From positions 1 through 64,000 of the forward strand of contig NZ_LIXM01000021.1 in the NCBI RefSeq assembly GCF_002608565.1: a stretch of 64,000 bases of DNA. The letters run 5' to 3'. The DNA is from Vibrio sp. PID17_43 (GTDB lineage Bacteria; Pseudomonadota; Gammaproteobacteria; Enterobacterales; Vibrionaceae). Position numbers and translations under genes: made by a program. Positions 54,109 through 63,221 of this stretch are shown here, piece by piece; position 1 is the stretch's first letter, and every line of letters begins with the position of its first letter. The notes beneath the pieces were generated by a model. It was not told where the DNA came from, ran no database searches, and saw only the letters and a list, made by a program, of their open reading frames with translations.

Positions 54109-55272
54109 TCAATCTCTTTGTAGGATAAACATCTGATACGCCACTTCATTGCCTCGGCGTTTAACGATGTCTATTTCTCGTTGTATGTCTTTTAGTGCTT
54201 GTGATTCCAACATCTCGGCTTTCAAGCTTTGCACTCGTTCATCCAAAGGCTGGTAGTAGTTGTCCCAAGCCTGCTGGCTAATTGGAAACGTCTCTAACAC
54301 TCGATAACCTGCGGCTGTCGCCTGCGCAATGCGCTTCTCTACACGGCTGACATCTGGGTACTCTTTCTGCCAGAATGCCACCGTGTCTTCGCTTGGCGTT
54401 TCTGTATTCCACACCAGATCGCTGACCACTAAAATGCCATCGCCAGCTAACAAAGGACGCCATGCTTTGAATGCGTTTTCTACGCCCATGATGTAAGCGC
54501 TACCTTCTGCCCATATTAGCTGGCTAGAACCCTCAGAAAATGGCAGTTCTGTCATGCTAGCGCACACGGTAGTGATGTTGTTACTCAAACCAAGCGCTTG
54601 TGCTTTAGCATTTAAGCGTTGCAACGATGGAGCATCGTTATCCACCGCAGTGACATGCGCGTGTTTTGCTAAGGTGCGAGTTGCAATGCCCTGCCCGCAG
54701 CCGATTTCAAGAATATCATCAGGTTGCGTTGGCAATAAACTCAGCGCTTTTAACGTATCTTGCTCTGAGCCTGGGCCCCAGAACTCCAAGGTTTCAAATA
54801 CGCAGAAGAAGTCCGCCATGTAGTCTTCGTGAGTATTCATGTCTTTTGATAACCAACGTAAGTGAAGGGCTTCTTTCTCGCTAAAACCTTGCGTCATTAG
54901 CCATTTTAAGTGCGCATCCGGCGCGACTTCATCCAAAGATTCATGCCATTCGGTTAACGGCGTTTCACCAAGCAGTGCCGCCAACAACTGACGCGATTTC
55001 TGCTTTTGCTCGATCTCTTCATCAAGCTGCTTGAGCCTCTCTAACATCAATTCGCGGTCTACTTTGGCCTCTAAACACGCTTTGCACTCTTTAAGCGTGA
55101 GTCCACCACTTTGCAATTGCTGGACCAAGCGTAAACGTTGTAAATCCGCATCACTATAAACACGGTAGCCATTGCTTAACCGCTGCCCTTTTATCAGTTC
55201 GATCTTCTCGTAATAGAGCAATGTGGTGCGAGACAAACCCAGCATCTCTGCCAGTTCCGATATCCGATACAT
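54109..55272 (-). CDS. MerR-family regulator fused to a SAM-dependent methyltransferase
   Basis: 387 residues. An N-terminal MerR winged helix (1-70: YRISELAEMLGLSRTTLLYY and GYRVYSDADLQRL) is followed by a dimerisation coiled coil (about 70-100). A linker leads to a class I methyltransferase (about 180-300) with SAM motif I DILEIGCGQG (186-195) and the acidic VTAVDND. The ligand-sensing part of a normal MerR protein is thus replaced by an enzyme-like domain that could sense SAM or a methyl acceptor. A 19-bp-spacer promoter directly upstream indicates autoregulation. GAGGAAAC precedes the ATG. A GNAT gene follows 6 bp downstream. Confidence 0.87.
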   Translation of the reverse strand: MYRISELAEMLGLSRTTLLYYEKIELIKGQRLSNGYRVYSDADLQRLRLVQQLQSGGLTLKECKACLEAKVDRELMLERLKQLDEEIEQKQKSRQLLAALLGETPLTEWHESLDEVAPDAHLKWLMTQGFSEKEALHLRWLSKDMNTHEDYMADFFCVFETLEFWGPGSEQDTLKALSLLPTQPDDILEIGCGQGIATRTLAKHAHVTAVDNDAPSLQRLNAKAQALGLSNNITTVCASMTELPFSEGSSQLIWAEGSAYIMGVENAFKAWRPLLAGDGILVVSDLVWNTETPSEDTVAFWQKEYPDVSRVEKRIAQATAAGYRVLETFPISQQAWDNYYQPLDERVQSLKAEMLESQALKDIQREIDIVKRRGNEVAYQMFILQRD

Positions 55273-55299
55273 GTTTGTTTCCTCAGCGCTGATAAAAGC

Positions 55300-55330
55300 A
55301 TCTTAAACTGTAGAGTTTTAGACAGGTCAA
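55300..55330 (-). promoter_or_regulatory. MerR-type promoter with 19-bp spacer
   Basis: On the minus strand TTGACC (55330-55325), 19 bp, then TAAGAT (55305-55300). The spacer contains the dyad AAACT-CTAC-AGTTT. The start codon is 28 bp downstream. Confidence 0.7.
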
Positions 55331-55362
55331 CTTTAATTTTGGAAAAAGATTCAAAAAACAAA

Positions 55363-55395
55363 ACGCCCACAATTCACAAGCATTGTGGGCGTTTT
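55363..55395. terminator. Terminator after the Nudix gene
   Basis: ACGCCCACAAT/ATTGTGGGCGT stem, T-rich on both strands. Confidence 0.82.
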
Positions 55396-55422
55396 AAATT
55401 TTGTCAGTGATTTAAAAGCAGG

Positions 55423-55821
55423 CTAATTCACTAACCCTTGCACAACTAGTTGATGGAACACATCATTGCGGAAAATCGTGCTAATCGAAATGTTATCTAC
55501 GTTTGAAGAATCCACCCATTTGCACTCTTCGATTTCATTGCTTGCGACAACATGACCAGCATAAGAATCAACAAAAAATACATCCATGATGAGAGTCACG
55601 TCGACTTTATCGTGAGCGGGCGCCTCAAAGCGACCAAAAGCCGTTAAGTCACCTTCTCTAACCGCAATACCGACTTCTTCTCGTAGTTCACGACACAACG
55701 CTTGTTCTGGTGTTTCACCACTATCAAGTTTCCCGCCCGGAGCGTAGAAGGTGTCTTTGCCTTTTGAACGCAAGACCAACAACGCCCCGTCTTTAATAAT
55801 TATTCCTGCTGATTTATGCAT
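55423..55821 (-). CDS. Nudix hydrolase
   Basis: 132 residues with a complete Nudix box, G-x5-E-x7-REUxEExGU, starting GGKLDSGETPEQAL and ending CRELREEVGI (about 30-52). The preceding LRSKGKDTFYAPGG is typical. The family hydrolyses nucleoside diphosphates linked to other groups; the substrate here is unknown (8-oxo-dGTP-type sanitising is possible). Monocistronic with its own terminator. Confidence 0.88.
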   Translation of the reverse strand: MHKSAGIIIKDGALLVLRSKGKDTFYAPGGKLDSGETPEQALCRELREEVGIAVREGDLTAFGRFEAPAHDKVDVTLIMDVFFVDSYAGHVVASNEIEECKWVDSSNVDNISISTIFRNDVFHQLVVQGLVN

Positions 55822-55998
55822 TTAGATTCCTAAAAACACGACTGAAAACTCGCAGCATTCTACACCCAAGTCATAGACGTCAATACAAATCAGGGCTAAT
55901 TTTGCCTAATGCCTTATATATTGCCCCATGAAAAATGAAGGTGGGTTCAAAGGAGAATAACTGGCAGCTCAATGTTCATAGAGCTTCGATTTCAAAAC

Positions 55999-56025
55999 AA
56001 AAACGCAGCCCGATAAGCTGCGTTT
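55999..56025 (-). terminator. Terminator after the prolyl oligopeptidase gene
   Basis: AAACGCAGC/GCTGCGTTT stem; the minus-strand side is followed by TTTTTGTTTTG. Confidence 0.82.
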
Positions 56026-56043
56026 GAGAAGGGAAAGGTACGG

Positions 56044-58200
56044 TTACAGTTTTTCGACGCCCATATTAAAGAGCGTAAAGCTGTATACATCGGCAGTTTT
56101 TTCAATAATTTTACTCGTTGGGGTCCCCGCACCATGGCCAGCATTGGTTTCAATACGGATCAGTGTTGGGTTAGTACCCGCCTGTTTTGATTGCAACTCG
56201 GCAGCAAACTTGTAGGAATGTGCCGGAACCACGCGATCGTCATGATCGCCTGTGGTGACCATCGTTGCTGGATACTCAACACCAGGTTTCACATTATGCA
56301 CAGGTGAGTAATCTTTCAGATATTGGAACATTTCTTTGCTCTGTTCCGAGGTGCCGTAGTCATACGCCCACCCAGCACCAGCAGTGAAAGTGTGGTAGCG
56401 CAACATATCCAATACACCTACCGCTGGCAGTGCCACTTTAAACAGTTCTGGACGTTGCGTCATTACGGCTCCAACAAGCAAACCACCGTTCGAACCGCCA
56501 TTGATCGCCAGCTTTCCCTTAGATGTGTAATCTTTATCGATAAGGAATTCTGCTGCTGCAATAAAGTCATCGAACACATTTTGCTTGTGCATCTTTGTAC
56601 CAGCGTTGTGCCACTCTTTGCCATACTCGCCGCCGCCACGAATGTTGGCTACCGCATAAATGCCACCGAGCTCTAGCCACGCCGCTCGGCTTGGGCTGAA
56701 GTAAGGCGTTAAGCTGACATTAAAACCACCATAACCATACAAGATAGTCGGAGCTGTGCCGTCTATTGGCGTCCCCTTCTTATAGGTAATGATCATCGGA
56801 ATCCTAGTGCCATCTTTGGATTTGTAGAACACTTGCTGAGATTCAAATTGTTCTGGTTTGAATGGCGCATCGGATTTGTGGTAGATCGTGCTGTCTCCGT
56901 TTTCTATGCCTAGGCGATAGGTGGTGCTAGGCGTCTTGTAGTTGGTGAAAGTGTAATAGACTTCTGCATCCTCTTTCTTACCCCAAAAGCCGTAAGCACT
57001 GCCGATGTCTGGCAGTTTGATTTCTCGAATGAGCTTACCGCTCATATCGTATTGTTTGACCATGGATAACGCATCCACGATATAGCTCGCAAACAAAGTG
57101 CCACCCGCGGTCGATGGTTTAAGCACATTGTCTGTTTCTGGAATTAAGTCGTTCCAATGGTTCGGTTGTGGGTTACTCGCATCCACCGTCACGACCCGTT
57201 TATTAGGCGCATCGAGGTTGGTCACCAAATACAATGTGGTACCTTTGTTATCAATTACCCAAGTGTCAGATTCGGTATTATCCACAATGGTTTGCAGCGC
57301 ACTGTCTGGCTTAGTCAGATCTTTAAAGAACAGCTTATTACCCGAAGTTGAAGTACTTGCTGAAATAAACAAATATCGTTGATCATCAGAGGTATAGCCG
57401 CGAATGTATCTGTGTTTCTCTGACTCTTTACCACCGAAGATAAGCTTATCTTCACTCTGCTTGGTACCCAGTTTGTGGTAATAAAGTTTGTGCTGATCCG
57501 TTTTCGCTGACAGCTCACTTCCCTCAGGTTTGTCGTAACTCGAATAGTAGAAACCATTGTTACCTAGCCAGTTCACACCACTGAATTTAATGTCTACTAG
57601 CGTCTCACCCACGGGCTGCTTAGTTTCCGTATTGAGAACGATCACTTTTCGCCAGTCGCTGCCCCCCTCTGAAATACTGTACGCCACTAGAGATCCATCT
57701 TTGGTGAAGCTCACATTTGCCAATGAGGTGGTGCCATCTTCGCTAAAGGTGTTGGGATCGAGAAAAACGTCAGGCTCACCATTGCCGAATTGACGATAAA
57801 GGACGTCCTGATTCTGTAAACCATCGTTCTTATAGAAGTAGGTGTATTTGCCTTCTTTAAATGGTCGTCCTAGTTTTTCGTAATCCATCAACTTGGTTAG
57901 GCGCGCTTCAATCAGCTTGCGATATGGCACTTGCTCTAGGTAATCAAATGTCACTTGATTTTGGGCTTTTACCCAATCAGAGGTCTCTTTGCTGCGGTCA
58001 TCTTCTAGCCAGCGGTACGGATCGCTCACGTTGGTGCCAAAGTACTCATCAACCACATTAACTTTTTTGGTCATTGGATACTTCAGTGCCATTTCATGCA
58101 CATGTTCAACCAACTGTTGCGTTGCATCTTCTGCAAGCACAGTGGATGAGACGCCCGTCATCGTAACGGCAGTAAACAGTGCTAAGGTTTTATTTTTCAT
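56044..58200 (-). CDS. Prolyl oligopeptidase family serine peptidase (S9A), exported
   Basis: 718 residues from ATG 58200 (GGAAG just upstream); the frame stays open to 58275. A signal peptide ([18 protein letters not shown]) indicates periplasmic location. The N-terminal DPYRWLEDD begins a seven-bladed propeller. The C-terminal alpha/beta-hydrolase has GGSNGG (nucleophile Ser570), HDDRV (Asp about 654-655) and NAGHGAG (His689), plus NIRGGGEYG (about 530). It cleaves short peptides after proline. No partner genes are near. Confidence 0.92.
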   Translation of the reverse strand: MKNKTLALFTAVTMTGVSSTVLAEDATQQLVEHVHEMALKYPMTKKVNVVDEYFGTNVSDPYRWLEDDRSKETSDWVKAQNQVTFDYLEQVPYRKLIEARLTKLMDYEKLGRPFKEGKYTYFYKNDGLQNQDVLYRQFGNGEPDVFLDPNTFSEDGTTSLANVSFTKDGSLVAYSISEGGSDWRKVIVLNTETKQPVGETLVDIKFSGVNWLGNNGFYYSSYDKPEGSELSAKTDQHKLYYHKLGTKQSEDKLIFGGKESEKHRYIRGYTSDDQRYLFISASTSTSGNKLFFKDLTKPDSALQTIVDNTESDTWVIDNKGTTLYLVTNLDAPNKRVVTVDASNPQPNHWNDLIPETDNVLKPSTAGGTLFASYIVDALSMVKQYDMSGKLIREIKLPDIGSAYGFWGKKEDAEVYYTFTNYKTPSTTYRLGIENGDSTIYHKSDAPFKPEQFESQQVFYKSKDGTRIPMIITYKKGTPIDGTAPTILYGYGGFNVSLTPYFSPSRAAWLELGGIYAVANIRGGGEYGKEWHNAGTKMHKQNVFDDFIAAAEFLIDKDYTSKGKLAINGGSNGGLLVGAVMTQRPELFKVALPAVGVLDMLRYHTFTAGAGWAYDYGTSEQSKEMFQYLKDYSPVHNVKPGVEYPATMVTTGDHDDRVVPAHSYKFAAELQSKQAGTNPTLIRIETNAGHGAGTPTSKIIEKTADVYSFTLFNMGVEKL

Positions 58201-58485
58201 AGACTTCCATTTCTTTTTTAAGGTCTTCTGTAACGCATCATGCATCTTACAAACTGTACTACAGATTGGGGGCATGGTTCCAACTCATTCAACTAAGAAA
58301 GAAACAAGCGGTTATTTTCATTGCGCACTAGTCCCCGCGAAATGAGTACGTCCGAAAGACTCTCTCTATGCAATGTAACATGATAATTTGACAAAACTTT
58401 AAGCAGTTTCGAGCTCTTCTCGGCACATTTTTTTCTGAAGCCATACTATGCTTAAGATAAATGCAATGTACGTAAGGGCGTGGCT

Positions 58486-58911
58486 ATGAAATACAAACAT
58501 ATTCTTGTCGCACTGGAACTGTCTGATGAGAGTACTGTGTTGATCGATAGAGCTGTTTCAATGGCAAACTATCTCGGTTCCGAGATTTCATTTATTCACA
58601 TTGACGGTACACACGGCGAGATTTATCCAGAGCTAGTCGACATCGTAAAATACCCTGACAACAGACCGCTAAGCGAACATTCAATGGAGTGCTTGAGAAG
58701 CTTCGGTGACTACATAGATCACCCACTTAAACGTTTTTTGGTTGGGACTGGTGACTTAGCGGATAAACTTGAAATCACCATCAAAGAAGAAGAAGTCGAT
58801 TTGCTCATTTGTGGGCACCACCACGACTTCTGGAGCAAAATTATTTCTTACTCAAGACATCTCATCAATAAATGCCCGGTAGATATTTTAGTCGTGCCGA
58901 TTCACGATTAA
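58486..58911 (+). CDS. uspA: Universal stress protein A family
   Basis: 141 residues (E. coli UspA 144), starting MKYKHILVALELSDES; GTG at 58480 is in frame, but AAGGG lies 7 nt before the ATG. The fold is one Usp domain. The C-terminal LLICGHHHDFW and SYSRHLINKCPVDILVVP lack the full ATP-binding G-x2-G-x9-G(S/T) motif, so it is the non-ATP-binding UspA type. It acts as a cytosolic stress-survival factor. A terminator follows at 58919. Confidence 0.9.
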   Translation: MKYKHILVALELSDESTVLIDRAVSMANYLGSEISFIHIDGTHGEIYPELVDIVKYPDNRPLSEHSMECLRSFGDYIDHPLKRFLVGTGDLADKLEITIKEEEVDLLICGHHHDFWSKIISYSRHLINKCPVDILVVPIHD

Positions 58912-58918
58912 ATCGACA

Positions 58919-58950
58919 AGAAAGCCGTCTACTGCAGGGCGGCTTTTAAA
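58919..58950 (+). terminator. Terminator after uspA-like gene
   Basis: AAAGCCG/CGGCTTT stem followed by TAAATT. Confidence 0.7.
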
Positions 58951-59270
58951 TTAAGCCGCGCATTTCGTTCCACTCCCCTAAACTTCCTCTAAAAATAACC
59001 CCTATTCTGTTCACCCAGTACGCAATTCCAACTTCAGCGCAACAAACGTTGCTTGTTATGTTGACCAATTTATTTTGTTTGTCGCATCCAAGAGCTGACC
59101 ATATCATTCGCCGCATGAAGGAATGAGATTCCTTTTTATGCTCTTTAATAATCAAATGCCGCACTTCTAAGTAGTCCATGACCTACAAAAGTAAAAGTTC
59201 CATTTTTTTCCAGTTTTCACTTTTACAACCACTGAGTAGATCATTTAACGCTTTGTTCTACACAACAGTC
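58951..59270. other. Intergenic stretch without a supported gene
   Basis: A 77-codon minus-strand frame exists (58946-59179) but begins with a weak ribosome site and overlaps the uspA terminator. A hairpin AAGGAAT-GAG-ATTCCTT lies at 59118-59134. Confidence 0.4.
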
Positions 59271-59290
59271 TATTCATGTAGGAATTTATC

Positions 59291-59626
59291 GTGGATAAAT
59301 ATCAAGCTGCTTACTCAAAACGTGTAGAAAAGCTAAAAGGCAACCGTTCGCCAAAAACTATTGCTCGCCTTTCTGCGTGGGATGCGTTTTTTAACAAAGA
59401 ATATGAAATGCAAGACCTTGAGTCTCAAATGGCAGATTCGGCACGTAAACATTACGAGAAATCTGATGTAAAAAATGAAATTAGCTTTGGTTCATTCAAA
59501 CGCTCGTTCTACAACGAATCGATCGTGATTTACGATTTAACCGATGGCGCATCAATTCAAAAAGTGTTCACGCCATTACTTGCGTTAACCGCGTTATGGG
59601 TAATGTTTGTGTATTTCTCACATTGA
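59291..59626 (+). CDS. Hypothetical protein with C-terminal membrane helix
   Basis: 111 residues starting at GTG 59291 (AGGA 9 nt upstream). A basic N-terminal half with a helical, coiled-coil-like stretch (KEYEMQDLESQMADSARKHYE, read as two parts, about 36-56) ends in one hydrophobic helix (TPLLALTALWVMFVYFS). This is a tail-anchored layout. No family is recognised. It lies ahead of two tiny frames that share a terminator at 59935. Confidence 0.55.
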   Translation: MDKYQAAYSKRVEKLKGNRSPKTIARLSAWDAFFNKEYEMQDLESQMADSARKHYEKSDVKNEISFGSFKRSFYNESIVIYDLTDGASIQKVFTPLLALTALWVMFVYFSH

Positions 59627-59802
59627 TGATAAACCTGATAAATAAGCACTATTGGTACTGTACTGTTTACTCTGCTAATGATAACAAGTTGAGGGTTTGG
59701 GGATGAAAAAATATATAACGCGGCATTTGGATACGGCTTCAAGCTCTATCAGGAAGCCAATGGGTTCGTTTACCCAATCTACGAGAAGGCGTTTATTCTT
59801 AA

Positions 59803-59931
59803 ATGCCTAAAATAACTCTTCTCTTACTTGCAACAACGGCCGGCGCCGGAGTCACCGGAGCGGCATTCTGTGTTGGCATCACCTACGCCTTTACACAACT
59901 GCCAATAACGCAAATTATATCAAGCTTATAA
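59803..59931 (+). CDS. Single-span small membrane protein, 42 residues
   Basis: ATG 59803 to TAA 59931 encodes MPKITLLLLATTAGAGVTGA and a short polar tail. One glycine-rich hydrophobic helix suggests self-association. Its start overlaps the end of an upstream protein-like frame (about 59698-59814, NAAFGYGFKLYQEANGFVYP) that has no start codon, so translation may be coupled to a remnant. It is followed 4 bp later by a terminator. Confidence 0.4.
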   Translation: MPKITLLLLATTAGAGVTGAAFCVGITYAFTQLPITQIISSL

Positions 59932-59934
59932 TTC

Positions 59935-59968
59935 TAAAAAGTAGAGCATTTCGGTGCTCTGCTTTTTT
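59935..59968 (+). terminator. Intrinsic terminator
   Basis: AGAGCA-TTTCGG-TGCTCT stem, extended by AAAG/CTTT, followed by TTTTTT. Confidence 0.82.
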
Positions 59969-60106
59969 ACTATTTCCCCCTCAGCAAAGCTCAAAAGCGT
60001 TCCCACGCCACATTATGATGACCATCGTTCGATTTCCTCTTCCCTAAATTGGCTCAGATCTATTAAGCTACTTTCCCAATAAAAGGATAGTTAACGGAAG
60101 GATCGG

Positions 60107-60952
60107 ATGAAACTGGTAGGCCCTCATGCACTGATTGTTGAAGGTGGCGCAATGCGCGGCGTATTTTCATGCGGCATACTCGATCGTTTTCTAACCGAAA
60201 ATTTTTCTCCATTCGACAGTTTTTGGGGAGTATCTGCTGGAGCCAGTAATCTAGCGGCTTACCTAGCTAAAATGCCAGGCAGAAATCTGAAGATTTATCT
60301 CGATTACAGCTTACGCAAAGAATTCATCTCACCAACTCAATTGCTGCGTGGCGGAGATATGATGGATTTGGACTGGATATGGGAAATCACACTAAATGAG
60401 CTTGGTATTGATCATACCACTCTCGCTGCAGACCCTCGGCCTTTCTTCCTTGGTGTGACTCGCCAAGATAACGGACAAGCCGAGTATCATACTCCCACAA
60501 TCGATATGCTGGCTGAAACGATGAAAGCAAGCAGTGCACTGCCGATTCTTTACCGTAACGGCGTCACATTAGGCAAGACAAAATACGTCGATGGGGGAGT
60601 TACAGATGCCATTCCAATTGCAGAAGCCATTAAAAGAGGTGCAACTAAAATCATGATCCTCCGAAGCCGTCCAGCCAGTTATCGTAAATCAAAAAGCAAG
60701 TTTAATGCTCTCACTAAACGCATGTTAAAAGATACGCCAGCGTTAATTGAGCCAATGCTCACTCGCCATATTCGCTACAACCAGTCCTTACAACTTATTC
60801 AGAATCCCCCTGTGGGCGTAGAGATCATTCAAGTTTGTCCTCCAGAGACTTTTAGGCTTAAACGCCTCAGTCGTTCTCCTGAACCATTGCATGATGCCTA
60901 TAAGCTAGGTATTATCGCTGGAAGAGACGCCATCGCTCGGTGGAATAACTAA
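60107..60952 (+). CDS. Patatin-like phospholipase (YjjU-like)
   Basis: 281 residues with the patatin Ser-Asp dyad: oxyanion loop GGAMRG (13-18), nucleophile Ser43 in GVSAGA, and Asp162 in VDGG. No signal peptide or secretion domain is seen, so it is a cytosolic patatin-like esterase/phospholipase as in E. coli YjjU, not an ExoU-type effector. Substrate unknown. GGAAGGATCGG precedes the ATG. The gene stands alone. Confidence 0.87.
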   Translation: MKLVGPHALIVEGGAMRGVFSCGILDRFLTENFSPFDSFWGVSAGASNLAAYLAKMPGRNLKIYLDYSLRKEFISPTQLLRGGDMMDLDWIWEITLNELGIDHTTLAADPRPFFLGVTRQDNGQAEYHTPTIDMLAETMKASSALPILYRNGVTLGKTKYVDGGVTDAIPIAEAIKRGATKIMILRSRPASYRKSKSKFNALTKRMLKDTPALIEPMLTRHIRYNQSLQLIQNPPVGVEIIQVCPPETFRLKRLSRSPEPLHDAYKLGIIAGRDAIARWNN

Positions 60953-61004
60953 TTAAAGTTAGTTAAATATAATTTAAAATAATTGTAGCTATTTTTTAAA
61001 CACC

Positions 61005-61191
61005 CTGTATAGTGCGCTCTGGCTCTTAGAAAAGAGCTGTTAATGCTACATTTAGTTTAAGTTCCCTCTCAGTACCCCCCTGAATCACTCAATTCAGACA
61101 CCTGCGTAAAACTTCCTCTTGATTGCACATTCAATAGCTTAAAAAAGAACCATCATAATTCATATATTTTTGTTTAAATTCAGAGGTTTTT
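61005..61191 (+). promoter_or_regulatory. Long leader of the cold-shock gene
   Basis: A -10-like TATAGT at about 61008-61013 would give a roughly 175-nt 5' leader, as in cspA-type genes with thermosensitive mRNA. A hairpin GCTCTT-N4-AAGAGC lies at the predicted 5' end (about 61022-61037). Confidence 0.4.
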
Positions 61192-61404
61192 ATGTCTGGT
61201 AAAGTAACTGGTTCAGTAAAATGGTTCAACGAAACTAAAGGTTTCGGTTTTCTTTCTCAAGACAATGGCGGTCAAGATGTATTCGTACACTTCAACGCTA
61301 TCGTTGCTGACGGTTTCAAAACGTTGACTGAAGGTCAGAAAGTAAGCTTTAACGTAGAAGATGGTAAAAAAGGTCCTCAAGCGACTGAAGTTACCCCTCT
61401 ATAA
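61192..61404 (+). CDS. CspA-family cold-shock protein
   Basis: 70 residues, the standard size. The RNA-binding motifs KGFGFLSQ (RNP1, about 18-25) and VFVHFNAI (RNP2, about 33-40) are present. It binds single-stranded RNA/DNA as an RNA chaperone. AGAGG lies 5-6 nt upstream. The leader of about 175-230 nt without ORFs fits post-transcriptional cold control. Three tiny ORFs follow on the same strand. Which cspA paralogue it is cannot be decided. Confidence 0.93.
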   Translation: MSGKVTGSVKWFNETKGFGFLSQDNGGQDVFVHFNAIVADGFKTLTEGQKVSFNVEDGKKGPQATEVTPL

Positions 61405-61561
61405 TATCGCTTTTCTTGGTGCTGCATGTCCATGCGGCACCAAACTCTCTCCCCTTCAAAATGTCTCACAACCAACACTAAGCAAACATTTTTGCTTGGC
61501 TTAATGCTGCCTACAATAAGTTAGGTGCTATATATTTATTAAATTATTTTTAGGAAAGATT

Positions 61562-61648
61562 ATGTCTAAAAGAACAAGTCGTCAAAAACACTGGTTTCAA
61601 TTATTGAACAAAGAAAAAATATCCAAGAAACAGGAGATTAAATGTTAG
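61562..61648 (+). CDS. Tiny basic protein, 28 residues
   Basis: ATG 61562, with AGGAAAG 4-6 nt upstream, encodes MSKRTSRQKHWFQLLNKEKI and a Lys-rich end. Its last codons overlap the ATG of the next ORF (61642), so the two are probably translationally coupled. It has strong positive charge and no known family. Confidence 0.4.
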   Translation: MSKRTSRQKHWFQLLNKEKISKKQEIKC

Positions 61649-61851
61649 AGATTGAATTCAATTTAACAAAGCCGAATATTTCTTGGTGTGCCAAAATACA
61701 CCAACTCAATAGTGATATTTTAAGACGACACATACTAAGAAAACTTCAATCTGCTTGCTATCTCATTGATTTTAAATATTGTGAGAAAACTCACTCAGGT
61801 AGCATACTGTGTGACTCGGGTTCAAAGTTAGGAAGTTTTACTATCAAGTAA
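61642..61851 (+). CDS. Small hypothetical protein, 69 residues
   Basis: Starts MLEIEFNLTKPNISWCAKIH with CAGGAG 5-6 nt upstream. Soluble, mixed charge, four cysteines (ISWCAKI, QSACYL, FKYCEKT, ILCDSG). No family recognised. It overlaps the preceding 28-residue ORF by 7 bp. Confidence 0.5.
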   Translation: MLEIEFNLTKPNISWCAKIHQLNSDILRRHILRKLQSACYLIDFKYCEKTHSGSILCDSGSKLGSFTIK

Positions 61852-61908
61852 ATCCATTTTAATGCATTAATATAGTATTGAAATACAGCAAATTTAAAAG
61901 GTACTCAA

Positions 61909-62049
61909 ATGGCTAGAAAAAGTAAAAAACAGGTAGCACAGGAAAAGAAAGAATCTGAGCAAAGCGAAGCAATTTTAAAACAACAAACACGCCGAAAAAT
62001 TGAAGATATCATGGAGCAAAGAGCATTTGATAAATTGTTTGAACTCTAA
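61909..62049 (+). CDS. Small charged helical protein, 46 residues
   Basis: ATG 61909 (AAAAGG 7 nt upstream) encodes a highly charged helix with MARKSKKQVAQEKKESEQSE at the start and ending FDKLFEL. It is predicted coiled coil. It lies on the same strand after the cold-shock gene and the two overlapping tiny ORFs, possibly one expression unit. No family recognised. Confidence 0.45.
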   Translation: MARKSKKQVAQEKKESEQSEAILKQQTRRKIEDIMEQRAFDKLFEL

Positions 62050-62154
62050 TAAGCGAACCCTCCATTTTCTGTTCTTTATTCCTCTCAGCTAAATATCGAT
62101 GTGCAAGGTATCGCCACCCCTTCTCAGTTCACAATGAGTAATGCACAATTAACT

Positions 62155-62472
62155 TTAAGCCAACCCACTCAAAGAAGAAATGACAAAGCGTTTATTGCAT
62201 TCCAGCGGCTCAAACCTTGAGTGCTCTGGCTGCATGTACGCGATATTTTCCACAGCACTCGCGAGCGTCGGGTCGATTTGAGCAAAAACCGTTGGCGCAA
62301 CACCGTGACTCTCACAAAAAAATAACGCATCACTAAACACCTTCCTTAGTCTTACCACAGCTTGGCTTACCGCTGACTGGCTTACGACTAACCGTAACGC
62401 CGCTTTGGTGCAATTTCTCTCTTCCATTATCGCGACAAACGTGGGGATTAAACTGTAATCTGAGTGCTTCAT
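62155..62472 (-). pseudogene. LysR-family regulator, N-terminal remnant
   Basis: 105 residues holding the winged-helix domain (FVAIMEERNCTKAALRLVVS and QSAVSQAVVRLRKVF, about 12-46) and the first strand of the effector domain (RFVISSLSGLA), then a stop. LysR regulators are about 300 residues; the whole effector-binding part is missing and nothing like it follows downstream. It could still bind DNA in principle but probably represents a deletion remnant. Confidence 0.75.
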
Positions 62473-62638
62473 ACTTAATGTTAACCAAGAAAAATAACCA
62501 CTAAAATAAGTTTAACTTAAATTATATATAAACCAACTTATAGAGGTTTTTATACTATTTTGCGAATGTGATGACGAACTAGAAACAATAATCACCCGCT
62601 CAACGTTTACCCTCTTAACATCGACAAAAGGGATAACT

Positions 62639-62758
62639 ATGAACGTCATAAAAGCCATAGGTCGCGTGATATATGCGATCTTGATGGTGCCAATAAAGTT
62701 CTCTTTGTTTATGCTTTTCGGTGCTTATCTACTCGCACCCACTGGCACTACCATTTAA
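62639..62758 (+). CDS. Small membrane protein, 39 residues
   Basis: ATG 62639 (AAAGGGA 5-7 nt upstream) encodes MNVIKAIGRVIYAILMVPIK followed by a second hydrophobic run ending LAPTGTTI. It may form one or two short membrane helices. No family recognised. It is followed by a nine-C tract and another tiny membrane ORF. Confidence 0.45.
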   Translation: MNVIKAIGRVIYAILMVPIKFSLFMLFGAYLLAPTGTTI

Positions 62759-62798
62759 AAAACATTGATATAAACTTGTCCCCCCCCCTAACGACACC

Positions 62799-62891
62799 AT
62801 GATGGTGATTTTAAATTCCGAATACTTCAGCGGTTACCTATTTTCAGTCACTATAGCGCTCGCCATTTTCATACTCTATTTGCTATGGTAG
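62799..62891 (+). CDS. Tiny membrane protein, 30 residues
   Basis: ATG 62799 encodes MMVILNSEYFSGYLFSVTIA and a hydrophobic end (ALAIFILYLLW). No clear ribosome site apart from coupling to the upstream ORF. The single helix resembles small subunits of membrane complexes, but no complex is encoded nearby. Confidence 0.3.
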   Translation: MMVILNSEYFSGYLFSVTIALAIFILYLLW

Positions 62892-62895
62892 ATCC

Positions 62896-63124
62896 ATGAA
62901 GTCGCAGTTCATCAAGCGCAAGAGTAGAGAAGTTCCCATATTCACCTGGTGTTTGCTTTATTACTTTGTGGCCTTTTTCTTCACAAAGCATGGTGATATT
63001 GGCACTCATCATCGCGTTCACTAACTGGGAACACATTAGCCACTCACTAAGTAACATCATTCGCAATAGCCTTCTGTCACCACAAACACAGCCCCAGACA
63101 CCAGCCAAAGCCACTGAGGAATAG
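62896..63124 (+). other. Frameshifted small membrane ORF region
   Basis: Two plus-strand frames look protein-like and abut: one from ATG 62896 (REVPIFTWCLLYYFVAFFF) and one from ATG 62990 (MVILALIIAFTNWEHISHSL, ending PKATEE-like TPAKATEE). Together they read like one small protein broken by a single frameshift. A long minus-strand frame also spans the region. Confidence 0.3.
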
Positions 63125-63221
63125 TCCATGTAAGACGTTATGATTCCGTACATTTTGATCATGTTGATTTTGGCGCTAGACTGAGTGAGCGGAACAAAGC
63201 ATACACAAAAGGAAGATAATC

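Noticed and set aside
58946..59179. 77-codon minus-strand frame
   Set aside because: Weak start, overlaps the uspA terminator, contains a hairpin, no family signal.
62869..63162. 97-codon minus-strand frame
   Set aside because: Opposed by two plus-strand membrane-protein-like frames; no ribosome site. Not fully excluded.
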